A DNA stretch of 64,000 nt from Caenorhabditis remanei (taxonomy: Eukaryota > Nematoda > Chromadorea > Rhabditida > Rhabditidae). Position 1 is the stretch's first letter; each line of letters opens with the position of its first letter. Shown one piece after another: positions 47,484 to 59,845 of the stretch. Location of the stretch: contig NC_071332.1 in assembly GCF_010183535.1 (NCBI RefSeq), forward strand, positions 11,284,001-11,348,000. The letters are read 5' to 3'. The notes beneath the pieces are model-generated. The model was not told the DNA's origin and made no database searches. It saw only the letters and a list, made by a program, of their open reading frames with translations. Made by a program: the position numbers and the translations under genes.

Positions 47484-50400
47484 GTAAGTTTGATTTTTTA
47501 ATTGGGTTTTTTTAAAGTTACGGAACAAGTTTATGTTAAATTTCCTAATATTTCTGGTTATAATCCTTCTGGTTTTTCTTTAAAATCACTTTTCAAAATT
47601 TTATCCAAAAATATTAGCTTATCGTGAAAATATTTTTAAAGTTTTACAGTTTCAGTCCTCATATTTATACCAAATACTGTATTTCGTTCTCAGTATTCAG
47701 ACATCAATTAGATATAAAATCTGTATTTGCAATCTTAATAATTAGTCAGAAATTTATAAAAAAAATTAGTCTTTAAAAATAAAATTATTGATAGTACTCA
47801 ATATGTTTTTTTTCGGTTCTAGACATTTGAATCCTTGAATTCTTGATCCTTATCCTGCCTTCTAATCACTTTTTATATCTTTATAACATCTTCAAATAAG
47901 ATTTTCTCTATATAATCGGGTTATCAGCTAATCAGTTTCTCTTCCTCTCTGAAATTTTCAGTCCCATTTCTACCAACAAGAACCACCTCCTCTCTAATCA
48001 CGAGGTTTGGGTTAACGAGGGTCCTCTTTCTTTGCATATAGGTTTGTATGTCTAGTCTCTCTCTCCCTCGGAATTCAAATCATTAGGGGCTGATTGCGTA
48101 TAGCTCTACGCAACCTATCATTGCGTAGGTCCGTTCAAACCCTCGAATGGGTCCTATTGTGTTTCGCTATCTCGAGAGTACTCTCTTCTTTCCATTAGCC
48201 TCCTTATGCTGTAGATAGAAATGAACATTTGGTGCCATACGGTTTGATGAAGGAAAGAATGGAAATATTTGACTTACGATGGAAACCTCAAAGACAAATT
48301 TTATAATTTCAAACGGTCTCTATCTATTAATCGCCAACGGAGATGAGGAGGGGGCTAACCTAGGTAGCCTTCTACTACTCAAGTAGTTCACGGCCTTGGA
48401 TTCGGGTGTCAGATAAGCGGAAGTCTTCTTCTTTTAGGCCTTCTCCTCCTCATCCATCAGTAAACCGACGGTTGTAAAATCAAACCGAAAAAGAGATTTC
48501 GACCACTAATAAAACTGGAGAAGAGGGGTCACGGACTCTTAATTTGAGTGGGAAAAACGAAGGTTTGGAGCGTGCTCAAATTTCGGGAAAAAACTGTAAA
48601 ATGGGTATTTTGCAAAGTTTGATGGTGTCTCAAGTCAGAAATGAAGCTCTAGTAACTAAAAAATGATAAAAGTTAGTAAATTTCTGGAAATTTTTGAATT
48701 CAAAACTCAAATTCCAGTTTTTCACAAATTCTCGTAATTGTCAATTGTTAGTCATTCAAAATTCTCTCGTTCAATTCCTTTGATAATTCTCATTCAATTT
48801 CTACATTTCCTTCTCATAACCATAAACTCGTCATGAGAAAAAAGAAACCTACTCGTAGAATCTTCCGAAACATTATTAACTCTCCATAGTTTTACAGCTG
48901 ACACATACCGTGAGAGACTTCTCTCAATGAATACTGTACCACTTTTCTTCTTTAAATTTCTTACCAAAACATAATCTGCACTTCAATCTGACCTCTTTCT
49001 GTCGTCTCTTTTTGAAGTAAGGGATGGGTCTGAGAAGACGTGGAAGGGGAGGGATCTAAATCTAAAGTTTGTACAAGTAAGGTGAGAAAATTGGGTAATT
49101 GACTTTTGAATTGACACGGTGGTGAAAAAGATAGGCATCGACAAGTTGACAAATTGCCATGTCGAGCAGCCTGGTACCAAGGTTCTCCGACGATGGAAAT
49201 GACAGTGTTCCTCTCTTTTCTTGATACCGAAGAAGTAAATTCAAATTTATGTTCTGTTATGTTTACTTTTCGTTCCTTTTTCTCCTTACCTGCTGTCCTT
49301 CGGGTCAAAAAGATACTTAGCTTCTTAGAAACGGAAATTATAAACATATCCGTCTGGGATCGACACCTTCTAATATAAACAAATGGTTCAAATTATTCGA
49401 ATGTAAGCAGGCGGCCACTGGCATGGATAGCTCAGATAGTATCGGATAGTTCTCGCGTCTCATTTAGTAGGTGTCCAATTACATGACCGGTTACAAGAGG
49501 TCAAATACTTTGATACTGTATCGTCCCCCCTTCTCACTCATCCCCTCTGCTTCTTTGTCAGAAGACACCCACCTGTCGTCGTTTCTATTTCTCGTTTTTT
49601 TTTGTCTTGACACTTTTTTTGTTTTGAATTCCAATTTGCAATCTCGATCTTTTTCTGCATTCCGTACCACCAAAAAAGTGTCCTCGAGTCCAGGTGTCCT
49701 TCCTTTCTCGCTAGGCTTTTTTCTGTCTGGTCTCGTCCATTTCCATTTACATCCAACCCTCCACGAGACTATTCAAATTCCATCGCACACTAATGTATAG
49801 GTATTGCTAGTCCCTCTTCGGATAACACCTGGCGCACTCTTTGGAAAGGAGTGAACACGACAGCCGGCTCTTCTTATATTGCACATCGGGGCTTCGTTAC
49901 GTCGGATTGCATTTGAATTGATGGGAAAATGAATGGAAAGGATTCGGGGATCGAAAACAGGGTCTTGAAGCGGAAACCGATGGTTTCTAATTGATTGTTT
50001 AAGACTCGAGATGCGAAAGCGCAAACAATATCTCAGAACAATCCGTCATTTGTAGGTCTAAGTTCTAGCTTCAAGATAATGACTAGCTCAAAATCTGGAA
50101 CTGATGCTTCACTGAAATTACTATTTTAGAGGGGCACTTCATTTTGGATTCCAGAAAACAAAGGTGTCCATTTCTTCAGTAGTAAGCTTCTTTTTCTATA
50201 TCCCTCGAATATTTCTCTATCGGTCTCTCCCTAAACTCTACCCAAAGTTTCCCCCGAACAGCCCACCCCCTTCGATTCTCCACCTTCCTCTTGCTGGTTC
50301 CCTTGCGCAACTATTTTCCACTTCAATTTCCTACCGGGCTCCCATCGAATTCAAAGGATTCTAGCCAATTTCATATACCATTAAATTTCAAAAATATATT

Positions 50401-52193
50401 AGAACTGATTCCTCTTTACACAAAAGCTCTTCAGTTCGCCCGCTCAGAGGTTACGACCGGTCGAGTTGCGCAACAGTGACCCTAAGTTTACAAAAACTTT
50501 CTGCTAGACGTTTCTATTTTATATCTTTGATATATGTATCGCGTTTCTGATTTATCTGCTACTTTTGCCTTTCTCTAGTCTTTCAAACGATTTCTTGGTC
50601 ATTCCCTTGTTTGTATTTTCCAGCTGTGTTAGATTGTCTACAGTGTTAAAACAAGACCGACGGCAAATAGAGTTGAGAATTCGAATAGGGGTGCTGACGG
50701 GATCTGACAATTCCAGTAGAGAACAACAATAAAATTGTCGAGATTTGGATCTAAATATACAACTGTTTTATGGCATCTTTTGTTCTCATCTTCACATAAT
50801 TAACTAACGGAAGTCGGTACGTGATATTCAGATGGACAGAGTCGTAAAACAGATGATCATATAATCTCTGGGACAGTATTGAGTCTAGAACTCCCCACTC
50901 CTCTCATCCTCCCCCTCATTCTTCTCTTTCTTCATTGTCGTCTTTCGAGTTTTTTTCTTATTTTACCCTGTATCTTCTTTTTCTCCCAATTACCTCATCC
51001 TGTGACAGTTGATTCAGATATAAGATCTAGTCGGTGCTCTTCAAAAACATGTCTACAGTACTACAGAGCTATTGGCTGATGAATATCTGCGTGATGGTTC
51101 ATTGCGAAACTAGATTTTCTGAAATAAGTTATCACAGTATTCTAGGCATTCTTTTAGGCGGCACCTACATTTTCTTCTCAAATTTTGGAAAAGTAACAAA
51201 GTCATTATTCCGTTTCTGTTATTTTGAAACACTAAAAATCGGAGAAAATATTTTTGGACCGTGGCGAAACCCAGCTAAAAAAATGAGCGTGCGCCTTTAA
51301 AGGTTACGGTACTTGCCGATTTCTGGCTTTGCAAAATTTATGAAATACTTTTGATGACAAAATTAAATATTTTTAATGTAAAATTTTGATTAAAATATGT
51401 GAAAACTCCGATCTAAAGTGAGAGAAATTCGCAAGAAGTTGTGTACCTGCATAATCGGATTTCGTAGAGATCTCTCGTAAGTTTTTGGCGAATGAATTTT
51501 TAACTCGAAATGCGGAAATCGTTTAAAAAAAATCTCGATATCCCATGATAAGTTCTAATTTTGTGCACATTTCCCGCGCCATTTTTTTGATTAATCATTG
51601 CCGTCCTGTATGATGGTAAGATATCCCAGAGGTTAAAAAACTGTTCATGGTCGCCATATGTTCTCTTTTTATCTTCTTGACGTGTCGATAGTGGTCATTG
51701 TAAATCGATGAGCAAATATAGTCTTGTAAAAGAGAATTTTCTAGAGAAAGTGAATTTTAAAGGATTCGTCGAAAAGCGCATGAACAACAGAAGTTGGAGA
51801 TTACCGCCGAAAACTATGACCATTTTCTGTGTTCTAGTTTTTTACTCGTCTGTCGTATTCATTTTTGTATGATTGCTAATAATCATCAGTCAGATTCTAT
51901 CAAAATTCTATCGACGTTTTTACTATCGAATCGCTAAGATTCTTAGATTTCTTCTTTCTCAGCCCATCTAATCAACCAGTTCTCTTCCATTCACAGTCGA
52001 TGTAATCTGCCAATTCCAATATTGTCTCTACTGCGTTTCTTCCCAGAGGGAACCATCTCTTGGGAAAAAGTGGGTGGGCTCATGTGTGACTGATCCGCCC
52101 ATGAGGCTGACCAACCTACATACTTTTCGTAGCCTGATGTCTTCTTCGATTTCAACGCTTCAATTCTTCATGATCATTTACAAAATGTTACAG
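47484..52193. other. noncoding: probable first intron or promoter of the CDC25 gene
   Basis: No supported ORF or RNA gene is seen. It contains an E2F-like site at 51570-51581. It is an intron if the exon at 47373-47483 is real, and otherwise promoter. Confidence 0.5.
51570..51581 (+). promoter_or_regulatory. E2F-like site TTTCCCGCGCCA near the CDC25 start
   Basis: It matches TTTSSCGC and shares TTTCCCGCGC with 42231-42240 (inverted). It lies about 620 bp upstream of the ATG at 52196. E2F control of cdc25 genes is known in animals; its use here is inference. Confidence 0.45.
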
Positions 52194-52195
52194 AG

Positions 52196-54595
52196 ATGAT
52201 GGTGACCGACGATGATTCGACGTCTCGCGATTCAGGAATCTGCGAATTGATGGACGAGAACGCTCCGGTGTGCTTCTCATCTCTCACTGGGACGGTAAGA
52301 GTGGCACCGTCACACGTGATAAACAAAGTAATAAATCATTTCAGAGCTATCAAGTCGATGAACCGATGGAAGTCGACGACGAACCAGATGTGACTAAACC
52401 TCAGAAGAAGGTCCCTTTGAGGTGAGAACAGATGGCGAACCCCATCAAAAGAGAACAAGTCTAACCTTGCTCCTGGGATAAAGTGATGGTGGTGCGAACG
52501 TATTCAAAGACAGTGCAAAGTTTCACAGCCCACATAGAAGTACTATGTGAGAAGTATTAGAAGTATCGCTTTGATTGCTTTTTTCAGAATTGAAAATGAA
52601 AAAAGACAAATGCAGATTCTACTCAAAAAATAAAAAATGGCACGGTCTCACAGCGATGAGTGCTCATGTTTACAAGTGTTTCAGTAGTTTTCCATAACGC
52701 TTTGCTTTGAAACAACCTCCGGGCTCAATTTAATTTCGAACAGAAAGTATGAAAATTGGAAAATTGGAAAAACGGAAATTTTTATTAAAACGTCTGAAGA
52801 AAATTGAGCATGATGACGTTATTTTCTGTACCTTCTTTTGGAAACCAATTTTGATGTAGTAAAGTTATATTTAACCTAGAAATCGCTTTTTAATTTATTC
52901 TGCAATTCATTATTTTCGATCTCCCGATCTTGCGCTAACTTCACTACCGCGTTTTTCGTTATCCGGCCGCATCTGTCAAAAATTTGACATCTCCCGCCGC
53001 TGAAATTTAGTCAGCTCAAGTTTGCTCTAGAATTTCCTATAGAATTTCTATTCATGTCTGTTTACTACAAAAATGTGATTTTTATTCTTAAAATTCATCA
53101 AATAAAATATTTTCAGAAGGCAAAAAAGCTGCCAAATTCGTCTTTTCGACGAATTGCCCACCACACCAACCCTGCCTCGTTTCCCATCCGGCGCGCTCAC
53201 TCTCCGCGATTCCAATTTACAAGATCCTTTCAATCGGAAAAGAATGTCAGACGATGCTGACTATGGACGAGTGAATAAAATCGTGAAAAGTGGGCCGCCG
53301 TATGATCACTATCATCTGGAATCGTCATTAGAGATTCCAGACGAAGAAGAAACGTCGAAAGAGGCGTTAAATGATGAAATTATTGAAGTTGAAGGACGAC
53401 AATACCCTTCCGATACACCTTTTGCCGTACCAATGGCACATGCAAAGAGAAAGAAAAAGTTGGCTCTCACCCATTACAATACCGATCCTATGATGAATCT
53501 GAATGGGGAAGAGGACGACGATGAGGAAGTCGATAATGATGACCAGAAAGTCGACTACCATCTTGTAACGACAGGGTCCAGATGCTCATCTTCATTCCGT
53601 CGAATCCCTTATCAAACATTAATGGGACTATTGAGAGAAATGTCGGATGAGGATTTCAAGTCGAAGTATCTTCTCGTCGATTGTCGATACCCGTTCGAGT
53701 ATGAAAAGGGACACATCAAGGTAATCACCACTTGCTCTCTTATTTTCTCGAAAATGTAAAACTGTTATTTTTCAGCATGCTGTAAACTACTACAATCCAG
53801 AAAACGTGCAATCTCTGTTTTATGGAGAGGGGAACGATCAACTTCATAGCAAAATTCCAATCTTCTACTGTGAATTCTCTCAGAAGCGCGGACCCTCCAT
53901 GGCAAATGCTCTCCGTAGAATTGATCGCCAAATTAATGAGAGCAAGTATCCTCTATGTCACTACAAGGAAATGTATGTGCTCGACAAAGGATACAGAGAA
54001 TTCTTCCAGTCGGTCGGGAAACTGGTTGAAAAGAGACAGGTAAGAAAATTGATTTGTTGTTGTTCTCGCAGTTCTGCGTCAACTCAAGTTTGTGAAAACA
54101 ATTAACTTAAAAATGAATCATAAAATATAATCGAATTTTCAGGAGTTCTTCTCTCCTGAATACGAATACGTCGAAATGAGTGACAATAGATATGCCTGTG
54201 AACTCAAAAAGTATTCGTTTCACAAAAGATATGCTCCTGGATTCTCGGTTTTCCGCTCTGTTTCGGACACTTCCAACATTTGTCCTCAAAAACTCCAAGA
54301 AGCCTCCACTTCTGAAATGATTGAAGAAGAAGTAGAAGTAGAAGGAGATGAGGAGAACACTGCTCGACGATCTTCTCCACCCCCGTCTCAAGAAATCCAG
54401 CTGCAGCAACATCAAGTGATCAACACAACACCTGGGATTCCACGAATGGGGCTTCGTACAGCCTCCGCTAGGCAATTATTTGTGGATCATGCGGACTCCC
54501 CCACGAATTATGATAGAAACGTGGAAGCCATTGCAGAGCGATCTCCGCCCACTGTAAAAACGCCTTGTTCAAGAATTGACTTTGGTCATTCATAG
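52196..54595 (+). CDS. CDC25-family dual-specificity phosphatase
   Basis: It encodes 498 aa in exons 52196-52294, 52345-52421, 53117-53720, 53776-54039 and 54143-54595. The N-terminal half is acidic and disordered (MMVTDDDSTSRDSGICELMD and a run of Asp/Glu near 53510). The rhodanese-type catalytic domain starts around residue 210, with LLVDCRYPFEYEKGHIKHAV. The active-site loop is FYCEFSQKRGPSMA, with catalytic Cys at about residue 292 and the Cx5R Arg retained. YKEMYVLDKGYREFF follows, as in other CDC25 proteins. The tail is Ser/Pro-rich. CDC25 removes inhibitory phosphates from CDK1 to trigger mitosis, in nucleus and cytoplasm. Caenorhabditis has several cdc-25 genes and I cannot say which one this is. 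A further 5' exon at 47373-47483 may extend the N-terminus. Confidence 0.93.
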
Positions 54596-55307
54596 CATTG
54601 TGCCATTCTCTCTCCCTCCCTTCGCTCTTTCATCGGCTCTCTCTCTATGTCTCTCCGATCCACGAACTATCTCTCATTCTGTTCGACGTTGATTCCTGTC
54701 TCTCTTGTCCTCTCTTTAATCACAAACTGGTCTGGTTCTTGCGGTTTAACACCCCAATCCCCGTGTGTTTTCCCCCTCGTTGTCCCCTGGGTTAGGATGG
54801 GTATGGGCTAGAACACACTTATTATATAACAAAACACTAGGCGTTGACGTACCTCCCCCTTTAATATAACCTGTGCTCAAACCAAATGAACTTAGATTCT
54901 AAAAAAGACTAGATTTTCGACTGTCCAATTTTTCTTTCGATGTCACCCCTATTGACAATTTAATTGACTGTAACTTTTTCATGTGCAATATTCTCCACTT
55001 TCTATGTACCATTTTTATCCCCTTTTTACTACCAAAGATTGCTTGTTCCAAAATTTTACAGTCAATTAGAATTGATCTTGAAATTTCTGTAATTTGTTAT
55101 CTAATTTGAAATATACTCACCTAATATCGAACTATTCATCCACTATTTCCACTAAAAACAGTTATGTTTGCAATCAAATAAAAAAAACATTCTTAATTTT
55201 CCTGTCTTGTCTTCCCAATTTCAGATTTTCAGACCAATGACCATCACTTGTTTTTCTTCCTTTCTTCGGTGTGTTTTCTTCTTTTCTCTCGGCGAAAGAT
55301 GACCGGA
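54596..55307. other. intergenic, 3' flank of the CDC25 gene
   Basis: Pyrimidine-rich 3' flank followed by AT-rich spacer. No gene is seen. Confidence 0.5.
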
Positions 55308-55356
55308 TGATAAAGAATTGATATCAGAAGTTCCAGTTTTTCGGTGTCACTATAAA
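55308..55356 (+). promoter_or_regulatory. GATA plus TATA core promoter of glycine-rich gene A
   Basis: TGATAA at 55308-55313 and TATAAA at 55351-55356 lie 92 and 49 bp before the ATG at 55400. The same pair occurs before the two sister genes. GATA sites suggest intestinal or epidermal expression. Confidence 0.6.
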
Positions 55357-55399
55357 ATGGACCTGACTGATTACTAAAAAATACAATTCGAAAATAAAA

Positions 55400-55796
55400 A
55401 TGAAAATATTTCTTATTCTCCTGGTATCGTTGCTCGCACTGATCTCTGCGAAACCTCATCCTGGATATGGAAGACCTTCGTATGGTGGTGGTGAGTTGAA
55501 ATCAGTTTTGATTGGTGTTGCGTATCTGCTTTAGAATAACTTCTTCCAGTGATTGATAATTGAAAAATATATGGCTCAGAATCCTACGTGTGATGAATTG
55601 AAACTCCCGAAACGAACACTTTTCCAATTTCTAAATTTCAGGTGACTTCGGTGGTGGAGGGGATAGCGGTGGTCAATGGGGATCTCAATCATCATCATTC
55701 CAACAAAGTCAAAGTTCCGGTGGATTTCAGAACAGTAATGGCGGATTCAACGGAGGAGGAATGGGACCAGGTGGAGGTGGTGGCTGGGGAAGATGA
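55400..55796 (+). CDS. glycine-rich secreted peptide A
   Basis: It encodes 81 aa in exons 55400-55490 and 55642-55796. The signal peptide is MKIFLILLVSLLALISA. The mature part starts KPHPGYGRPSYGGG, then has GGQWGSQSSSFQQSQSSGGF and a Gly-rich end. It is the closest relative of gene B (58720-59091), and the single intron sits at the same place and phase in all three sisters. Worm peptides of this kind are often induced by infection or wounding, but antimicrobial activity cannot be read from the sequence. It could equally be a cuticle or mucin-like component. An AATAAA signal lies shortly after the stop (about 55836). Confidence 0.85.
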
Positions 55797-56065
55797 TACA
55801 AGATTTTACTACTGAAAAATTGATAAATGTCTGAAATAAAGCATTCACATTCGAATACTTTTCTGATTTAAATACGGTATTGCAGGAAGAGTTTAGATAC
55901 CAGCTGAAAAATCTAAAAGTTTATGCATAGGGCTACTGCAAAAGAAATTGACCCTCAACTCTCAAAAACCACAAAAAAAATTAATTAAGAGTTTTATAAA
56001 ATAATTGAGAAAAAAGTAAGGTTTATATGTGCACGAGAATTCTTCTTTATGGAGTGATGATACGA

Positions 56066-57664
56066 TCAACTGTTTGTTCCACTGTCTTCTATTGCCGAAA
56101 CAGTTAAAGTACTAATCGACTGAATTGCCTCTACGTTATAGTTTCCACTGGTAATGCTTCTGGTACTCTGCATAATCATTCCGATTGCATGATGACTTCT
56201 TGTAACAATTGGAAATGAGTCAACCAATTCTTGCAGGGCATCATTCGCTTTCGTAACTTTTTTGAACAGTTTTGGAGATTCATCAATTGGAGATTCACCC
56301 AAGGATGCTTGGAATCTCGTTGTCGCTTTCGAAAGTTTCGAAACAGCAGCTTTTATCTCTTTTGCTATTTGTTGACATTTCACGGCGTTTGGATTGGCAC
56401 TTTCCTGTTGATCAAGGATTGAACTCGCAGACATTTCGAGATGCATGATTTTGTTTGGAACAGTCTGCTGGAGCAAAACCTAAAATTCAGTAACTTAATG
56501 AAAAAACTGCCGGTACTACACTATAATTGAATACCTTAAGAGCATTTATATCTTTTGGTTGTGCTTCTTTGTCTTTCTTCAGAGCATATGCATATTTACC
56601 CATTCCATTAATAGCACTTGACACTTCCAGTCCACAACGTTTTGTATTCGAAACAGCATCAATGAAATGGCTCTCCTTCACATCTTTCTCTCCTTCGATT
56701 GCTATATTTATTCTGTCCGCCTCAAACATCTTCTGACTGATAGCCATTCTTTCAGTATGTTTGAGCTTATTAGCCTCTCGTTCCAACATGATTTCCGAGG
56801 TTTCCTTGTGACGCTTCTCGAGTTCAAGTGCATGACGTTCGGATGTTTCTAGCTTTTTTTCGTGGTAATGCTTACTTTCATCATGAATCTTTTGTTGAAT
56901 TTGTTCATTCTGAAAACAATTGTTATGTTGAATGTGTTATGAGATTCATATTGAGTTTAACAGAATTAAAAGCAGTTTTTACGGCCTTATTGAGAAATAG
57001 TCACTCACTTTTTCTTTCAACTTAATCACTTTTTCTTCCGCATTTTTTTCGGTTTCAGCAATTCGATTCTGTGTTCTTGTCAATTGATTTTGATGGTCCA
57101 ATGTCTTATTTGTGATCTCCGACTGATTGATATTTCTTTGCTTATCAAGAGCATCATTACCATCTCTGATAGCTGCTCTCACTCTTTCTTCGTTATCTCG
57201 TTGGATTTGATCTGTTCTAGCTCGATTAGCTTCTTGAGTTTTTCTCGCCATTTCCAGTACATTCTGGAAAATAGAACACATAATAAATAGATTTTATTTC
57301 AGTTTCCTACAAACCTTTTCTCTTTCAGCAAACTCTCTATCAGCCGCATCCAATCTTTCTTCTTCCCGTCGTCTGAGTGCAGCTCGTTCTTCATTTTGTT
57401 TTCTTTGTAATTCTTGAAATGCTAGAAGTTGACTTTGTTGCTGAGCTGCTTGATTCAATTGGTGAGCTTGAATATCCGCAGCTTGTTGTTGAAAGTCTTC
57501 TTTGCTTCCATCCTGCTTAAAATTACATGACAACCTATTTCAATACTGTTTTTATTATATTTTTCTTCAAATGTTCTACGGGAACATTTGGAAAGAGTTT
57601 TCAGATAGGTAAAACTAAAACTAGTTATTTTGAATTCAAGAAAAATGAATAAACTTACTCCCAT
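56066..57664 (-). CDS. coiled-coil protein of unknown function
   Basis: It encodes about 415 aa in exons 57664-57659, 57512-57315, 57263-57009, 56909-56535 and 56479-56066. Every intron is phase 0. Residues from about 20 to 190 are Gln/Glu/Arg-rich coiled coil (QRKQNEERAALRRREEERLD). The C-terminal region is helical, with KEIKAAVSKLSKATTRFQAS and PKLFKKVTKANDALQELVD. No signal peptide or membrane span is visible. The start is uncertain: ATG at 57664 is followed by a splice after two codons, but the frame stays open upstream to a TTCTTCAG at 57692, so either an earlier exon exists or that is a trans-splice site. The product is probably cytosolic. Broken paralogues follow at 58080-58597 and 60418-60660. 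I do not recognise the family. Confidence 0.7.
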
Positions 57665-57691
57665 TATTGCAGTGAATTGATCTTGTTGAAT

Positions 57692-58079
57692 CTGAAGAAA
57701 TGAAAGCTCAATTGGAGACAAGAAAAAAAGAAACGAAGTATTTTAATGATGAGCAAAGAATAGAAGTGGAGAGAAAGAGACGCCAACACTTACTGTTAGC
57801 AATAGTTTTTGGTCAGTGTGTGAGGAAAAAAGATGTTATGAAAAGAATGGGAAGAATTCATTCAGAAACGAAATACAATTGAAATTTAACTAAAATTCAG
57901 AAACATGTGAACATTTTCTGTGAAATTGGAATTCAAAAAGTTAGAAAAACCTACTCGATTCTCCTATTCAATCGCCTTTTTATATTGAGAAATTAAGAAT
58001 GAGGAAGCGTGAGGAAGAGAAAATGACCTGACAAACAACTGTTTGTTCTTCCCCTTCAATTGCAACAAACAAGTGTAAC
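57692..58079. other. upstream region of the coiled-coil gene
   Basis: It contains the probable - strand promoter, with TTTTATAT (a TATA box read on the - strand) near 57978. No coding signal on the + strand is credible. Confidence 0.4.
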
Positions 58080-58597
58080 TACTGATAAGAATCTGGAAGA
58101 ATATTCTGAGGAAAATTCCACATCAACTCCGAAAGTTTCGAAATTAGTTGGTGCAGTTTCAGCAGCATACTTTCAGGATCATCAACGAGGCTGCTTCGTG
58201 CTATTTTGGCAATAATCTTCTGAAGTTTGCAAAATATTTTGATTCTTTCAAAAATACTACGTCGAAATAAAATAAATTGACAAACAATATCCGATTCTAC
58301 AGTTATATGTCATTCACAGGAACACATTACAAAAAGGTTCCAAAATCGAATGTTTTGGCGAGAAATTTGCTTGTGGTTAATGTACTGTTATTTTAGTTAA
58401 TATGGTTGGACATTCACAGATATTCCAAAATCTTTCTTCCTGAGATTCTTCAATAAGAAACTCGTTTTCAGTGGAACCACAGACTTTTTCTGTCTTCTCG
58501 ATGACCCAGTCTCCGAATTTTCTCCAAACATCTCTCAACTTTTCAAAACAATATTATCTTGTGACAGTTGAATATTGAGTTCTCTCAAAGTTTCCAT
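58080..58597 (-). pseudogene. broken paralogue of the coiled-coil gene (putative)
   Basis: On the - strand an ATG at 58597 follows a TTTTTCAG and opens METLRELNIQLSQDNIVL, then meets a stop. A one-base shift continues the frame with FEKLRDVWRKFGDWVIEKTE. After a gap, a second ORF behind CTTCAG reads KIIAKIARSSLVDDPESMLL and ends PDSYQ before TAG. Its middle (VDDPESMLLKLHQLISKLSE, then NFP) aligns with the last exon of the intact gene (IDESPKLFKKVTKANDALQE, then SFP). I could not join the pieces into one valid model, so I call it a remnant. Confidence 0.4.
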
Positions 58598-58634
58598 TTG
58601 TTATTGTCTGAAAAACAGAAGAATACAACTACCA

Positions 58635-58681
58635 GTGATAAGATAATTCCAGTTCTTAGTTGATAATCAAGATACTATAAA
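58635..58681 (+). promoter_or_regulatory. GATA plus TATA core promoter of glycine-rich gene B
   Basis: GTGATAAGATAA (58635-58646), TTGATAA (about 58660) and TATAAAT (about 58676) precede the ATG at 58720. The arrangement matches genes A and C. Confidence 0.6.
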
Positions 58682-58719
58682 TGTGATGATTTTAGACTGT
58701 TTTCATCGGATTTTCAGAA

Positions 58720-59091
58720 ATGAAATTCATTATTTTCGTTCTGGCTGTTTTGGCGATAGTGTGGGCAAAACCGCATCCAGGATACGGAAGACCGTCATAC
58801 GGAGGAGGGGGAGGTGAGACTTTCTGGGAGTCTGGAATTCTTAACTAGATTTGTCTGATACGATCCGTGAGGGAAAAATAGAAAATAATTTGATTCGTTT
58901 GTAATCTTTCATGGTTCCTTTCATACAATATTTTCATAATTTCAGGGGACTTCGGCGGTGGTGGCCAATGGGGATCTCAATCATCGGCATTCCAGCAAAG
59001 TCAAATGGCTGGTGGATTCCAAAATGGTGGTGGATTCAATGGAGGTGGCGGACCAGGAATGGGTGGAGGTGGATATGGATATGGAGGATAA
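58720..59091 (+). CDS. glycine-rich secreted peptide B
   Basis: It encodes 79 aa in exons 58720-58813 and 58946-59091. The signal peptide is MKFIIFVLAVLAIVWA. The mature start KPHPGYGRPSYGGG is identical to gene A, and GGQWGSQSS also recurs (followed by AFQQSQMAGGF). It ends in a GGGYGYGG-type tail. It is a duplicate of gene A, separated by the coiled-coil gene and its remnant. The role is unknown beyond secretion. Confidence 0.85.
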
Positions 59092-59151
59092 TTTGGAATA
59101 TTGACTGGTTGAATCTGAATAAAGTGTTTTTTCCGGCGAAGATATTTTTGT

Positions 59152-59407
59152 TCAATAATAAGATGAAGACAATAATACAAGAGCGGCTGGGAAGACAGAT
59201 AAGATGAAAATAAGAATTTTAAGTAGATTTAAAAAAATTTTTACACAACAATCTAGCACAAAAACATATCTGAATATGGCTGAAAAAGGATATCTGAAAA
59301 CGTTAACGGTAACTTCAAAAAACCAGATCGGAAATTTTGAGAGCTTACCTGAAACCCTGTCGATCCTTTGACACTATCTTGGTGAATTGAACACCATCCG
59401 GACTCAT
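59152..59407 (-). CDS. possible small membrane protein, two exons
   Basis: Exon 59407-59349 opens MSPDGVQFTKIVSKDRQGF with a GTAAGC donor. Exon 59293-59152 begins after TTTTCAG and continues in frame with a strongly hydrophobic stretch (LNLLKILIFILSVFPAALVL) to a stop. The total is 66 aa with consistent phase. No homology is recognised, and the 3' end nearly meets glycine-rich gene B. A separate - strand exon-like ORF with good splice sites lies at 59671-59566 (NCGSDSEVDSEGVGSGRREA), but I cannot connect it. Confidence 0.3.
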
Positions 59408-59845
59408 AATTTCCCATCAGAAAATAACCTTTGTAACTTTATCACTCTAGTCGAAAGTTGACAGAGAACGACATTTAGACTAAGACAAACATTCTGAATC
59501 ACTTTCTGGTTTTTCAAAATGTTCAATTTTGACCGCTCAATTCTGGTACATGAGTCAACTCTTACAGTTCGCTCAATAGTACTTTCAGCTTCACGTCTTC
59601 CACTTCCGACGCCTTCTGAATCCACTTCTGAATCACTTCCGCAATTCGACAAATGACGTTTTGAAGTCAACCTAGAGAACAAAAACATACGATCAATGTC
59701 TCTCTCGCTTATCAATGTCTGTCTGCGTCTCTCAACCTCTCCACACTATTTCTTCATGGAACGTCTTTTCTTGTGACCCATCGTCGGTCACTCTTCAGAA
59801 GAGAGAAGTTACACAGTTTCTGTGATATTAAAACCGATGAAGAGA

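Noticed and set aside
49423..49490. tRNA-like string GGATAGCTCAGATAGTAT
   Set aside because: It resembles an A-box, but there is no T-loop (GGTTCRA) or acceptor pairing downstream. At best it is a decayed tRNA fragment.
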